Source: Armatimonadota bacterium (GTDB lineage Bacteria > Armatimonadota > Fimbriimonadia > Fimbriimonadales > Fimbriimonadaceae). From it: DNA of 64,000 nt. The translations under genes were made by a program, and so were the position numbers. Below are positions 8,066 through 16,780 of the stretch, piece by piece. The notes under the pieces are model-generated. The model saw only the letters and a list, made by a program, of their open reading frames with translations, ran no database searches and was not told where the DNA came from. The stretch covers positions 248,001 to 312,000 of the forward strand of contig JAIUNY010000001.1 of NCBI GenBank assembly GCA_020161505.1, given 5' to 3'. Every line of letters starts with the position of its first letter. Position 1 is the stretch's first letter.

Positions 8066-10006
8066 GTGAAGACCTCAACGATGTCCGGACTGAGGGCACG
8101 ATTGTCCCTTTTGGTCGCCACCTTGGCGGCACTATTGACATTTGGTTTGTCGGCACCAGCCCAAGCCCAGATCGTGACGGAGACCGAGCGATATGCGGTA
8201 ACCGATTTCGGTGTGCGAGTGCCGAGTTCCGATCTTGATCTTGCAACCGAGGCCCGTGATGCGATTCGCGGCGCTTTGGCGAAAGTTTTTGACAACAACC
8301 GAGAAACGGTGCCTGTCGACGAAGTCGACCGAGCCGTGCGCGAGCTTGGCCTGAAGGCTCCATTCAGCCGACCAGCCGACCTGATTCGCTTGGGCGACCA
8401 ACTGGACGCGAACTACATCGTGACCGGTGAAGTGGCCAACTGGCGAGTCGTGGAAGCTCCGGGCGGCAAGCAAGCCCAGGTCATCCTGACGGTTTACGTT
8501 CGAAGCGTCTCGACGGGTATTGCCCTGAACGGTGCCGTCATCACGGGCCGATCTGCGGTGCGTGCCGAAGACACTTCCGTCTCCTCCATGCTCGGCGAAG
8601 CGCTCACCGATGGTGCCTTCCATGCCGTCAATGAGATGGAGTCGAAGATTCTGCCGAAGGGCAACGTCCTCAACACGATTCAAAACGAAGCTCTGATCAA
8701 CCGTGGTGCTCGCTCCGGTTTCCGCAAGGACACCCGCGTCATCATCATGCGCGGTCGCGAGCAAGTGGCTGAAGGCATCGTCATCAGCGTGGATCCGGAC
8801 AGCTCGTTCGTCCGCGTGACGAAGTTCGCCAAGGGCGTTCAGCCGGGCGACTCCGTTCAAACGGTCGTGGATGTCCCGACCGTCGTTCCTGTGTTCAACA
8901 CGGATGGCACGCCGAAGACGCGCGCTAGCCGAAGCAGCACCGGTAACCAAGGTCTGTTCTCGTTGGTTCTCGTGCTCGTGATCCTTGGCTTCCTGTTCCT
9001 GGGTGGTCGCGGGAGCAGCAACGATCCGATCGGCAACGTCCTTGCCGAAGCCTACACGCCGAGCGTGAGCCCGGGTGTCCGCATCAGCTGGACTCGAGAC
9101 TCGTTCTTCCGAGGCAACAATGAAGGCCCGTTCCGCTGGCAAGTCTGGCGCGAAGGCGTCAACACGAACCCTGTGGCCGTGGCTGCTGGCAGTTCGAGCT
9201 TTGCCATCGACGACACTTTGGGGAGCAATGCTCCTGGTACCGGAACTCAATGGGATGATTTCGATGGTATCAGCGGCGGAACCACCTGTGACTTCGAAGC
9301 TCCTCCAGGGGGCGATGCTCCGGTGATCCCGGCTCTGCCGACGGGCGTTCCTGCTCGCTATCGCGTCGAGTTGGTCTACCGAGTTGACCAAAACAGCCTG
9401 CCTCTGCCTCCGAACACCTCCAGCTCTGGCGGTGGTACGGGTGGTGGTACCACGGGTGGCGGCACGACTGGTGGTGGAACCACTGGCGGCGGCACGACCG
9501 GTGGCGGTACGACTGGTGGTGGAACCACCGGCGGCGGCACGACTGGTGGCGGAACCACTGGTGGCGGTACGGGTGGCGGCGGAACGGTCTACTGCTACTT
9601 CGCAACGACCCGAGTGCCGGCGATCGGTCAAGCAACTCCGCTTGACAAGCCGGGCAACCGAGGCCCTGCAGACAACCTGGCCGACAGCGGCAGCCATGTC
9701 TTCTCCTTCACGTCGGTTCGAAACATCGATCCTTCGCTGAGCCTGGAGTACGTGGTGCAGTTCTCGCCGGACGCTCTGTTCTCAGCTGGTCAAACGGTGA
9801 CCCTCGGCAACCTGGTCGATACCTCGACTCAAGGCGGCCAGCAAATCAGCACCTCGTCGATCAACACGTCCACTCTCTTCCCGAACTCGAACTTCCTGTT
9901 CTGGCGAATTGGTGTGCGCAACATCGACGACAACCCCGGCCCTGTGGCCGACGCATCTGGCAAGCGCTACATCTTTGGCGGCGCTTGGAAACTGCGGAGG
10001 AACTAA
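8066..10006 (+). CDS. exported CsgG-like protein with GGGTT repeat
   Basis: From the GTG at 8066 the protein is 646 aa; GAGGAGGA at 8049-8056 fixes this start over the longer open frame. A signal peptide ends at APAQAQ (about 32-37). Residues 40-270 look like the CsgG/FlgT-type periplasmic fold: ARDAIRGALAKVFD, then LGDQLDANYIVTGEV and repeated RNGARSG/PGDS-like turns. A hydrophobic segment (GLFSLVLVLVILGFLFLGG) follows near 300, then a beta-rich domain, a 53-residue Gly/Thr repeat and a C-terminal beta domain. Function is unknown; surface or export-complex roles are plausible. Confidence 0.7.
   Translation: MKTSTMSGLRARLSLLVATLAALLTFGLSAPAQAQIVTETERYAVTDFGVRVPSSDLDLATEARDAIRGALAKVFDNNRETVPVDEVDRAVRELGLKAPFSRPADLIRLGDQLDANYIVTGEVANWRVVEAPGGKQAQVILTVYVRSVSTGIALNGAVITGRSAVRAEDTSVSSMLGEALTDGAFHAVNEMESKILPKGNVLNTIQNEALINRGARSGFRKDTRVIIMRGREQVAEGIVISVDPDSSFVRVTKFAKGVQPGDSVQTVVDVPTVVPVFNTDGTPKTRASRSSTGNQGLFSLVLVLVILGFLFLGGRGSSNDPIGNVLAEAYTPSVSPGVRISWTRDSFFRGNNEGPFRWQVWREGVNTNPVAVAAGSSSFAIDDTLGSNAPGTGTQWDDFDGISGGTTCDFEAPPGGDAPVIPALPTGVPARYRVELVYRVDQNSLPLPPNTSSSGGGTGGGTTGGGTTGGGTTGGGTTGGGTTGGGTTGGGTTGGGTTGGGTGGGGTVYCYFATTRVPAIGQATPLDKPGNRGPADNLADSGSHVFSFTSVRNIDPSLSLEYVVQFSPDALFSAGQTVTLGNLVDTSTQGGQQISTSSINTSTLFPNSNFLFWRIGVRNIDDNPGPVADASGKRYIFGGAWKLRRN
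9428..9586 (+). repeat. 15-bp coding repeat, eight GGGTT units
   Basis: Eight tandem 15-base units encode GGGTT, flanked by partial units GGGT and GGGGT. The units differ at third positions, so the amino acid pattern rather than the DNA has been conserved. It forms a flexible linker within the CsgG-like protein. Confidence 0.95.
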
Positions 10007-10033
10007 ACGACCCTCTGATCACGTCCCACATCT

Positions 10034-10070
10034 GAATCCCGTTCTCGGCAAGTCGCTGAGGACGGGATTC
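10034..10070 (+). terminator. hairpin after the CsgG-like gene
   Basis: GAATCCCGT at 10034-10042 pairs perfectly with ACGGGATTC at 10062-10070. There is no T-run, so it may be a weak terminator, an mRNA-stabilising stem or a leader structure for the next gene at 10101. Confidence 0.45.
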
Positions 10071-10100
10071 GGATCGGAATAAAGGATTCGCAACCTAACC

Positions 10101-12911
10101 ATGAAATATTCCTCTCGATTTCTTCTCGCCACGCTCGCGCTGAGTGCGCTGAGCGGTGCGGCTCACGCTCAGTTTCCTCCAGCTGGTAGCTGGGTCGGGC
10201 TCTGTCTGGATCCAGCCAACACGGCGCCATATTCGACTCCGGCTGGTGGCATTGCCCCGCTTGGAACTGAGCTGATGCTGGCGGGCATGGGCACCGTTGG
10301 AACGGTGACGATGGGTGGTCAAAACGGACCGTGCTTTGCGCCGAGTGCCAGAACTCTCGATTTCCCTGGCCGGTTTGCATTTGGGGTCGGCGGTGAAGGT
10401 TCGGTTCAGAGCACTTTCGACGACGAAATGGCCTATACAATGGGCTGGCCCGACGATACGGTCGGGGACTTCGCCTTCGCCCGAATTCTGGTTGACGACA
10501 CCTCCTGGCTCTTTGGCGATGGTGGCTTGAATAGCGCGTTCGTTGGCGCATCGAAGCGATACATCCAGGCAACCGATTCCGATGGATCCACGACCGCGAC
10601 CATGACGATGCGAATCCTGGCGGACGCGGCTCGGCTTGAGTGGCGAATCCTCAATACCGGAACCGAAGACACGACGATCGGTTTGTATTGGGCATTTGTC
10701 CCGGCCATGCGAGTCGGCGGTGCAGATCATCTTGGGAACAACGTCGCCAACTGGCTGCGCCCCACCTTGCCACCGTCAGCCTCTAAGTTCACGACCCCAG
10801 ATGGCTATCAAGGCTTTACGACGTTTGAAGATGGTCGGCCCATCCGAACGGAGAAGCGACGCGACACGCAGGATCCGGACTTCCCGTCCTACCTCCGCGT
10901 TTACTTTGGGCAAACCGAGGCCTACGGCCTTCGGATTGACAACGAGCAGAGCGCATCGGCCCCGGATCACAGTCAAGCTGACTATATCCGTGTCGGAGAC
11001 TACGCGTCGATCTTCAACAACGCACTCACTTACAACCTGACGCAGGATCCAACCGGAACCGTCGACGATCAAGATACGTTCTTGGGATCTTTCCAGGCTG
11101 CAACGTCGATCACTCAACGATTCCCGCTCACGCCGGTTCCCGCAGGAGAAACCCGTACGGTTATCCACTACATGCGCTCCAGCGCACCTGCAGCGAACTA
11201 TGCTGACCCATACACGGTCGTGCTCGATTCGCCGAAGGCATTGAATTTCGCGCCGGGTAGCAATGTCATTCCGCCGCTGCAGTTCCGACTCTGGATCGAC
11301 AACCAGTACGCGACGATTGACCGAGAAGCACCGCTCTTCAACGTAAAGTGCACGATCAATCTGCCAGCTGGCCTCTCCTTGGCTCCGGGTGAATCCCGAA
11401 CCAAGTTCATCAGCCGAATTGATCCGAACGGCATCATCCCGATCGACTGGGGTGTCCGAAGCGACGGAACGACCTACGGCGACCTGCCGTTCACCGTGGA
11501 TATCGAGCCGACGCCTGGCCCGAAGAAGACTCTCTCTTCGACGGTTCGAATCGCTTCGCGTCCTGTAATCAGCATGAACGCCGGTCCCAACATGGTCGCT
11601 CTCCCGTACGACTTTGGCGACAACAACCTGGATCGAATTCTCGGTCTCCTGGCTGGTGTGGATTACGTCGCCTACGAGTGGAACTCGGCTCTGCGTGGCT
11701 ACTCCCCGGTGCAGAACATCCAACGTGGCCTTGGCTACTGGATCGTTCCGACCAACGCGCAAACAAATCTGAACCTGAACTCTGCACAACCGCCGAGCGA
11801 TACTGCAGCGGGTGGCGTTCTCGTCCAACTCCAGCCGGGCTGGAACATGATTGGCAACCCGTATAACTACGCGGTGCCCCTCAAGCAGCTCAACGGTATC
11901 TCGCCGGACATCCCAGGAGACAACCAAACCTGGCTTGAATTGGTCAGCAACCAAGTCATCAGCGCCAATGTTTCGCAATTCGTCCCGAATGCGAGCCTGC
12001 CGGGTGGTGGTAGCTACCAAATCCTGCCGGAGAATGGACAAATCCTGGAACCGCACAAGGCTTACTGGGTGTTCGTGAACTCGACCCGAACAGTCAGTCT
12101 GATCTGGCCGCCGCTCTTCCAAGAGACGCTGCCCGACGCAGGCCGATCCGTGGTCGATGGCTTCGCTCAGACCGACCGCGATTGGAAGCTCCAACTCGCT
12201 GCCCGATCGACGAGTGGCTATGACGCTGCGAACTTCGTCGGCGCGACCACCGACCGCAAGAAGGCTCAACTCTCGCAACTGCCGAAGGTGCCAATGGCTC
12301 CTGGCCAGAAGCTGGAAATGGCTGTGATGGGCGAAATGAAGGGTGCCCCGACCCGCATGGCTCAGTCGATCAGCGATCGACAAGGCCGCCAAGAGTGGAA
12401 GGTTGAAGTCAAGGCCGAAGAGTCGGGCGAAGTCACGGTGACGTGGCCGAACCTCCCGAGCGTGCCTCGAAGCCTCCGACTGAAGATGACCGACGACGTG
12501 ACGGGTGAAAAGCGAGACCTGCGAACGACCAGCGGATACACCTTCCGCATGGATCAGCCAGGAACTCGATCGCTCACCATCACGGCTGAGCCGGGCGGAC
12601 TGAGCAAGCCGACCATCGGTAACGTGGTCGTTCAACCTGCCGGACGAGGAAACAATAGCCCGGTCGTCATCAATTACGCTCTGAGCGCGGATGCCTCGGT
12701 CACGGTTCGTGTCCTCAGCACCACGGGCAAGGAGATCTACATGGTGACCCGAGGTAGATCCGACTCCGCTGGCGACAACTCCGTAACGTGGAGCCTCCGC
12801 GACAACGCAAACCGCGCCGTCGCTCCTGGCACCTACAACGTGGAGATCATCGCCGAGTCCCCGAATGGGGAAGTTGCACGACGCATCGTTCCCGTAAACG
12901 TGATCCGCTAA
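10101..12911 (+). CDS. large secreted protein with C-terminal FlgD-type Ig domain
   Basis: 936 aa. A signal peptide ends at GAAHAQ (about 19-24). The body is beta-rich with no catalytic motif I recognise; two repeated segments (GPNMVALPYDFGDNN at about 495 and QLQPGWNMIGNPYNY at about 580) resemble the beta-sandwich repeats of surface proteins that keep a GWNMIGNP-type turn. The last 100 residues are a FlgD Ig-like domain (VVINYALSADASVTVRVL ... NRAVAPGTYNVE), the type used as a C-terminal module in exported proteins. The substrate or ligand is unknown. A strong terminator follows. Confidence 0.75.
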   Translation: MKYSSRFLLATLALSALSGAAHAQFPPAGSWVGLCLDPANTAPYSTPAGGIAPLGTELMLAGMGTVGTVTMGGQNGPCFAPSARTLDFPGRFAFGVGGEGSVQSTFDDEMAYTMGWPDDTVGDFAFARILVDDTSWLFGDGGLNSAFVGASKRYIQATDSDGSTTATMTMRILADAARLEWRILNTGTEDTTIGLYWAFVPAMRVGGADHLGNNVANWLRPTLPPSASKFTTPDGYQGFTTFEDGRPIRTEKRRDTQDPDFPSYLRVYFGQTEAYGLRIDNEQSASAPDHSQADYIRVGDYASIFNNALTYNLTQDPTGTVDDQDTFLGSFQAATSITQRFPLTPVPAGETRTVIHYMRSSAPAANYADPYTVVLDSPKALNFAPGSNVIPPLQFRLWIDNQYATIDREAPLFNVKCTINLPAGLSLAPGESRTKFISRIDPNGIIPIDWGVRSDGTTYGDLPFTVDIEPTPGPKKTLSSTVRIASRPVISMNAGPNMVALPYDFGDNNLDRILGLLAGVDYVAYEWNSALRGYSPVQNIQRGLGYWIVPTNAQTNLNLNSAQPPSDTAAGGVLVQLQPGWNMIGNPYNYAVPLKQLNGISPDIPGDNQTWLELVSNQVISANVSQFVPNASLPGGGSYQILPENGQILEPHKAYWVFVNSTRTVSLIWPPLFQETLPDAGRSVVDGFAQTDRDWKLQLAARSTSGYDAANFVGATTDRKKAQLSQLPKVPMAPGQKLEMAVMGEMKGAPTRMAQSISDRQGRQEWKVEVKAEESGEVTVTWPNLPSVPRSLRLKMTDDVTGEKRDLRTTSGYTFRMDQPGTRSLTITAEPGGLSKPTIGNVVVQPAGRGNNSPVVINYALSADASVTVRVLSTTGKEIYMVTRGRSDSAGDNSVTWSLRDNANRAVAPGTYNVEIIAESPNGEVARRIVPVNVIR

Positions 12912-12932
12912 CGCGGAAAATCGGATAAAGTA

Positions 12933-12976
12933 GAGCCGGAGTGCGGACATGTTCGCCCTCCGGCTCCGTCTTTATT
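12933..12976 (+). terminator. rho-independent terminator
   Basis: GAGCCGGAG (12933-12941) pairs with CTCCGGCTC (12958-12966) and is followed by CGTCTTTATT. It closes the 10101 gene and separates it from the LptD-like gene. Confidence 0.8.
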
Positions 12977-13002
12977 AGAGAGCCTCCTGAACCATAACCG
13001 CC

Positions 13003-14979
13003 ATGACCCGAAGCCTGAGCCGTATCATCTGGTGCCTCTGCGGCGTGTTTGCCGTGGTGGGTGCCTGGGCGAGCGATGGTGTCATCAACCTCGAGGTCTA
13101 TCCTCCGGTCACGGTGGCCGATGGTCGAAGCACCCTCACCGTCACGGCTTCGGTGCGCGATTCAAGCGGCAACCTAGTTCCAGATGGCACCCAAGTGGTT
13201 TTCGACACCACCCTAGGCACCTTCCGGGAGAAGGTTCTCTCGACACGCAATGGGACAGTACGGGCGATCCTTGTCGCCGGCAACGTGGCGGGCTTCAGTA
13301 AGGTTCGAGCCAGCGCGCTCCGATTTAACGCCGCCTCCGAAACAGACGTTGAGTTCGTTCGGGATCGCAGCATGCTGAGCTCGGTGAAAGATTTCATTGA
13401 GGTCGTCGGGCAAGACACGCTCTGGTACAGCGTCACCGACCGCATCATCGAGGCAACCGGGGCTCAAAAGACCGCCCATCTGAAGTACCGCGATATTGAA
13501 ATCTTCGCCGAAGATATGCAGCTTCAGGTGCAGCAGTATTCGGTCGTGGCCCGCAAGGCCCGGCTCAAAATCGGCGAGTTCGAGCAGGAGTTCGACGAAC
13601 TCTACTTCGTCCTCAACCGACGAAAAGGTTTCGGCACAGCCACCATTCAGATCCCAGTCCCGGAGACGGAGGGCGAAACCCGATCGTTCTTCGGATTGGT
13701 GGAGGTCGCAAACGGCAAGGTGATCTATCCACCGCAGTCTCGCCCGGATGTCAGGCAGCTCCGGTTCGCCAACATCTCCGAGTCGGTCTCCAAAGTCTCG
13801 GCGAAAAAGGCTGTGGCCTATCCAAGGTCAGAAGTCCAGTTTCATAAGGCAGATGTACGCCTGGCTGACCAGAGGCTCATGCAGCTTCCTCTGTTCCGGG
13901 TCAACATCCACGATTCTTCTCCCGTCATCACCGAGCAGTGGGTCAACGTCAGCAACAACAGTCTGGCGCTGAACTATCCCTACTACCTCAGCCTCAAACC
14001 TGGCGAGACAAGCCTTTTCCGCTTGCGATATGGGGCCTCGTATGGAACCGGGCTCGGCGCATCACAAGGCACCTACCTCGACTACGAGATGACGTGGAAC
14101 AAGGGGGCCAATTTCGATGGTGGCCTCACCGTCAAAGGCATCGGCCGGGATGATTGGGGGCTCGGCATCCGCCAAACCTGGTCAAGCGATGACACCACCA
14201 GCCTGGCCGCTCAAATCGATTTTCCCGCTCACAAGAGCATGTACGCGACGGCGAACCTGTCTCGCCAATTCCCTGGATTCTCCACGAATCTGAACGGCTC
14301 GTATGGCCGCAATCTCAGCGGGTCGAGGTTCCAAAGCGATAGCATCCTCTTCATCGCGGAAAAGGATCCGATCAAGTTCGGAAAACTCCCGGTGCGGATG
14401 TTCCTCGGAGTCACAGCGAACCAGACCCGATTCTCCAGTGCCACTGAATCGCGCACGCAGCAAGCCTATGGCGCCTCGATGCGCTTGGTCAGCAATCAGG
14501 TGAGTCTCGGTTCCGGAGCGACTCTCAATGCGCAGTACACGCTCCAGCAACTCAGCGGACACAACGCCAAGGCGGGGCTCAGCCAATTTGCCTCGCTGAA
14601 TGTCGGCATGAATCCGTTTCCCGGTGCGTACATCAGCACCAGCTACCAGTTCACCGACGATTCCTTCACCAGCCAGTTCTTGGGCAAGCACCAACTCATC
14701 GCAGATGCCAGCTACCGCAATGGACTTTTTTCGGTCAGCACCTTCCTGACCAAATCTCTCGATGTCGATCGGCTGAATGCAAGTGCTAGAATGCGTTACC
14801 GATTGGGAGATCTGTGGCGTCTTTCCTACGGTTATTACTTGGATCAGTTTGGTGTCGATTCGTTTACCGATCAGTCGATGATTCTCAGCTATCGACTGGG
14901 TTACCGAGAACTTGGCATCAGCTATTCACAGCGGAAGAAGCGTTTTGGGTTGGAAATCCTCGGTACGAGCATCGACTAG
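13003..14979 (+). CDS. Big_1 domain fused to an LptD-like outer-membrane barrel
   Basis: 658 aa. A signal peptide is cleaved after about residue 23 (VVGAWAS). Residues 25-125 are an invasin-type Ig domain (Big_1): VTVADGRSTLTVTASVRDSSGN then VPDGTQVVFDTTLGTF. Next comes an OstA/LptA-like region (IEATGAQKTAHLKYRDIEIF), then a beta-barrel with alternating hydrophobic strands to the C-terminus. YPYYLSLKPGETSLFRLRYG resembles the conserved start of the LptD barrel. LptD inserts lipopolysaccharide into the outer membrane; this protein is shorter and has few Cys, so the same activity is only a possibility. The next gene overlaps its end. Confidence 0.7.
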   Translation: MTRSLSRIIWCLCGVFAVVGAWASDGVINLEVYPPVTVADGRSTLTVTASVRDSSGNLVPDGTQVVFDTTLGTFREKVLSTRNGTVRAILVAGNVAGFSKVRASALRFNAASETDVEFVRDRSMLSSVKDFIEVVGQDTLWYSVTDRIIEATGAQKTAHLKYRDIEIFAEDMQLQVQQYSVVARKARLKIGEFEQEFDELYFVLNRRKGFGTATIQIPVPETEGETRSFFGLVEVANGKVIYPPQSRPDVRQLRFANISESVSKVSAKKAVAYPRSEVQFHKADVRLADQRLMQLPLFRVNIHDSSPVITEQWVNVSNNSLALNYPYYLSLKPGETSLFRLRYGASYGTGLGASQGTYLDYEMTWNKGANFDGGLTVKGIGRDDWGLGIRQTWSSDDTTSLAAQIDFPAHKSMYATANLSRQFPGFSTNLNGSYGRNLSGSRFQSDSILFIAEKDPIKFGKLPVRMFLGVTANQTRFSSATESRTQQAYGASMRLVSNQVSLGSGATLNAQYTLQQLSGHNAKAGLSQFASLNVGMNPFPGAYISTSYQFTDDSFTSQFLGKHQLIADASYRNGLFSVSTFLTKSLDVDRLNASARMRYRLGDLWRLSYGYYLDQFGVDSFTDQSMILSYRLGYRELGISYSQRKKRFGLEILGTSID

Positions 14980-16780
14980 CCTGGCGATCACACTCATCGC
15001 CGGTGCAGTTTTTGCGCAACCGACCGCGCCTTCCAGCGAGCCCATTCTCACCCCACCTGCTTACGGTGAGCGCGATGGAATCAGTCTCAGTGAAACAGGA
15101 TTCCGGGTCGCTCACTCCAACACAGACCCGATCCGGTTTAGCTCTCCCATCCGCGATCTGAAGCCCAAAATCATTCGAACGAGCCTCCAGGTCTACCAGG
15201 GGAGGGATTTCAGCAACACCCCGAGTGCCTTGCGCTGGTCACCCTGGCTGCCAGGGCAGGAACTCTATTTTCCTCTCGGCTTCGTCCTGAGATTCTCGCA
15301 AAACTTGAGTCCTTACCTCACGTGGGGAGAGGGAACAGTGAACGCGGGCATTCCCACCGCGAAATCTCGATGGGTGATGGTGAGCTTCCAAGACGCTCAA
15401 GCGCCAGTGCTCATGGTCTTCTCGGAGCCTGTACAGCTTCTGCTGGAAGGATCAAGCGGGGATTGGCGGCTTCGCACAGCCGAGCGTTTCAAAGGCTGGG
15501 TGCGGGTGCTCCCCGCCCGCGGACCCCGAAAGCTCGCCAGTACGGTCAGTGCTCTCGGTGAGAGCGTGAAGCAGGTCAAGGCACTGGCCGAGCGTCTAGC
15601 CGATCCTTCGCCGGAACTGCTGAGCAAAGAGATTCGGGAAGAGCAAGGCGCAATCATCGCGGTGTGGAATTTCGACCGCGCGGGGGCCGCGATCCCTGCT
15701 CCGGTCGCTTTGGGAAAAGCCGCCGGATATAGCCTCAAGCTGCTCACCGGCGCCACCTCCTCCCTCGTGGATCTCTACGATGGCCCGGTGATGTTCTCGA
15801 CGGAGCCTCGGGTGGCGATCCGGTTCCCGATGCGGAGGATTCCCCTTGGCCGCGCCTTGGTCGCCGGTCAACCGCGCGAGGAAATGATCACCTCCGCCAG
15901 TGCGTTTGACCTTCCCAGCGTCTCCGAACTCGCCTTGGCTTCGCTCACGGCCCATCAGGATGACCTCGCTCGTGATTCGGCGCAGGCGGTTGCCGAGGAA
16001 TTCACGCGTGCCATGCAGCCCTCGCCCAGTGCCTCCGCGGAGCCAACTCCCGCCGGCCTTCCCGAGGCCGATCTTCTCGCCGCCCATGCGCTCCTCCAGC
16101 AAGCTCGGGGTAATCACAAACTCAAGCCGGACGCCAACACGCTTTGGGATCAGCTGCGCCTGAGATTCGGCGTCAGCACCTGGCGATTGGCACTTGAAGG
16201 CTCTCCAGCGGAGATTGATCGTGCCGAGGCCCTTTTCAGCTTGACGTCCGCCCTCCGACCCTCGAGTACCGATCGGACCGTGGCCGCGATGATGCATGCG
16301 GCCCTTATGGCGGAGTCGATTCTCCCTACCTACCGGGATCGTCGCGGTTTCCCAGCAGCCATTCCCCCCGAGGCACCGATTCTGCTTGATCTCCGCACCG
16401 CGCTTTTCGATGATAAGCCCGAGAGCCTGGTCGCTCAGCCTTTTCTCGCCAGCCTAATGAGTCCGATTCGGATCCTCACCCCCGTCCGGGTGGACGTTGC
16501 GGTGGATCCGGCGGGGTATCTGCTTTCGTGGGAATACAAGGCGGGCGAGAAGCAAGCTCTGGAAATCCTCACTGCGTTCCCGATTGAGGTGGAAGCGCGC
16601 ACGAATTTGGCAAAGATCACCCCCAATTCTGTGCTCGGCATGACCGCTCTGGGGCTGGAACCAAAAGAACCGGGCCGGTGCGAAGTGCTCGTGCGATTCC
16701 CAAAGTGGGCGGAGCGACTTCCCGCCGCTGCCTCCATTCCTCCCATGGTGCGACAGGCACCTGCGGTGGCCGGAAACTAG
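14945..16780 (+). CDS. large exported protein of unknown function
   Basis: 611 aa from the TTG at 14945; GGAAGAAG at about 14932-14939 supports this start, and it gives a compact signal peptide ending at GAVFAQ. An upstream TTG at 14912 is also open. I recognise no family. The N-terminal half is beta-rich with many Trp residues; the C-terminal half is largely helical and Ala-rich. It overlaps the LptD-like gene by 35 bases, so the two are surely co-transcribed, and a periplasmic or surface partner role is the natural guess. Its stop shares four bases with the convergent nadB stop. Confidence 0.7.
   Translation: MGWKSSVRASTSLAITLIAGAVFAQPTAPSSEPILTPPAYGERDGISLSETGFRVAHSNTDPIRFSSPIRDLKPKIIRTSLQVYQGRDFSNTPSALRWSPWLPGQELYFPLGFVLRFSQNLSPYLTWGEGTVNAGIPTAKSRWVMVSFQDAQAPVLMVFSEPVQLLLEGSSGDWRLRTAERFKGWVRVLPARGPRKLASTVSALGESVKQVKALAERLADPSPELLSKEIREEQGAIIAVWNFDRAGAAIPAPVALGKAAGYSLKLLTGATSSLVDLYDGPVMFSTEPRVAIRFPMRRIPLGRALVAGQPREEMITSASAFDLPSVSELALASLTAHQDDLARDSAQAVAEEFTRAMQPSPSASAEPTPAGLPEADLLAAHALLQQARGNHKLKPDANTLWDQLRLRFGVSTWRLALEGSPAEIDRAEALFSLTSALRPSSTDRTVAAMMHAALMAESILPTYRDRRGFPAAIPPEAPILLDLRTALFDDKPESLVAQPFLASLMSPIRILTPVRVDVAVDPAGYLLSWEYKAGEKQALEILTAFPIEVEARTNLAKITPNSVLGMTALGLEPKEPGRCEVLVRFPKWAERLPAAASIPPMVRQAPAVAGN

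Noticed and set aside
9428-9586. short direct repeats that could be a CRISPR array
   Set aside because: Units are 15 bases with no spacers, encode GGGTT in frame and sit within a gene.
10776-12950. 724-codon open frame on the minus strand
   Set aside because: Antisense shadow of the secreted FlgD-Ig protein; Arg/Val/His-rich translation is typical of a reverse frame.
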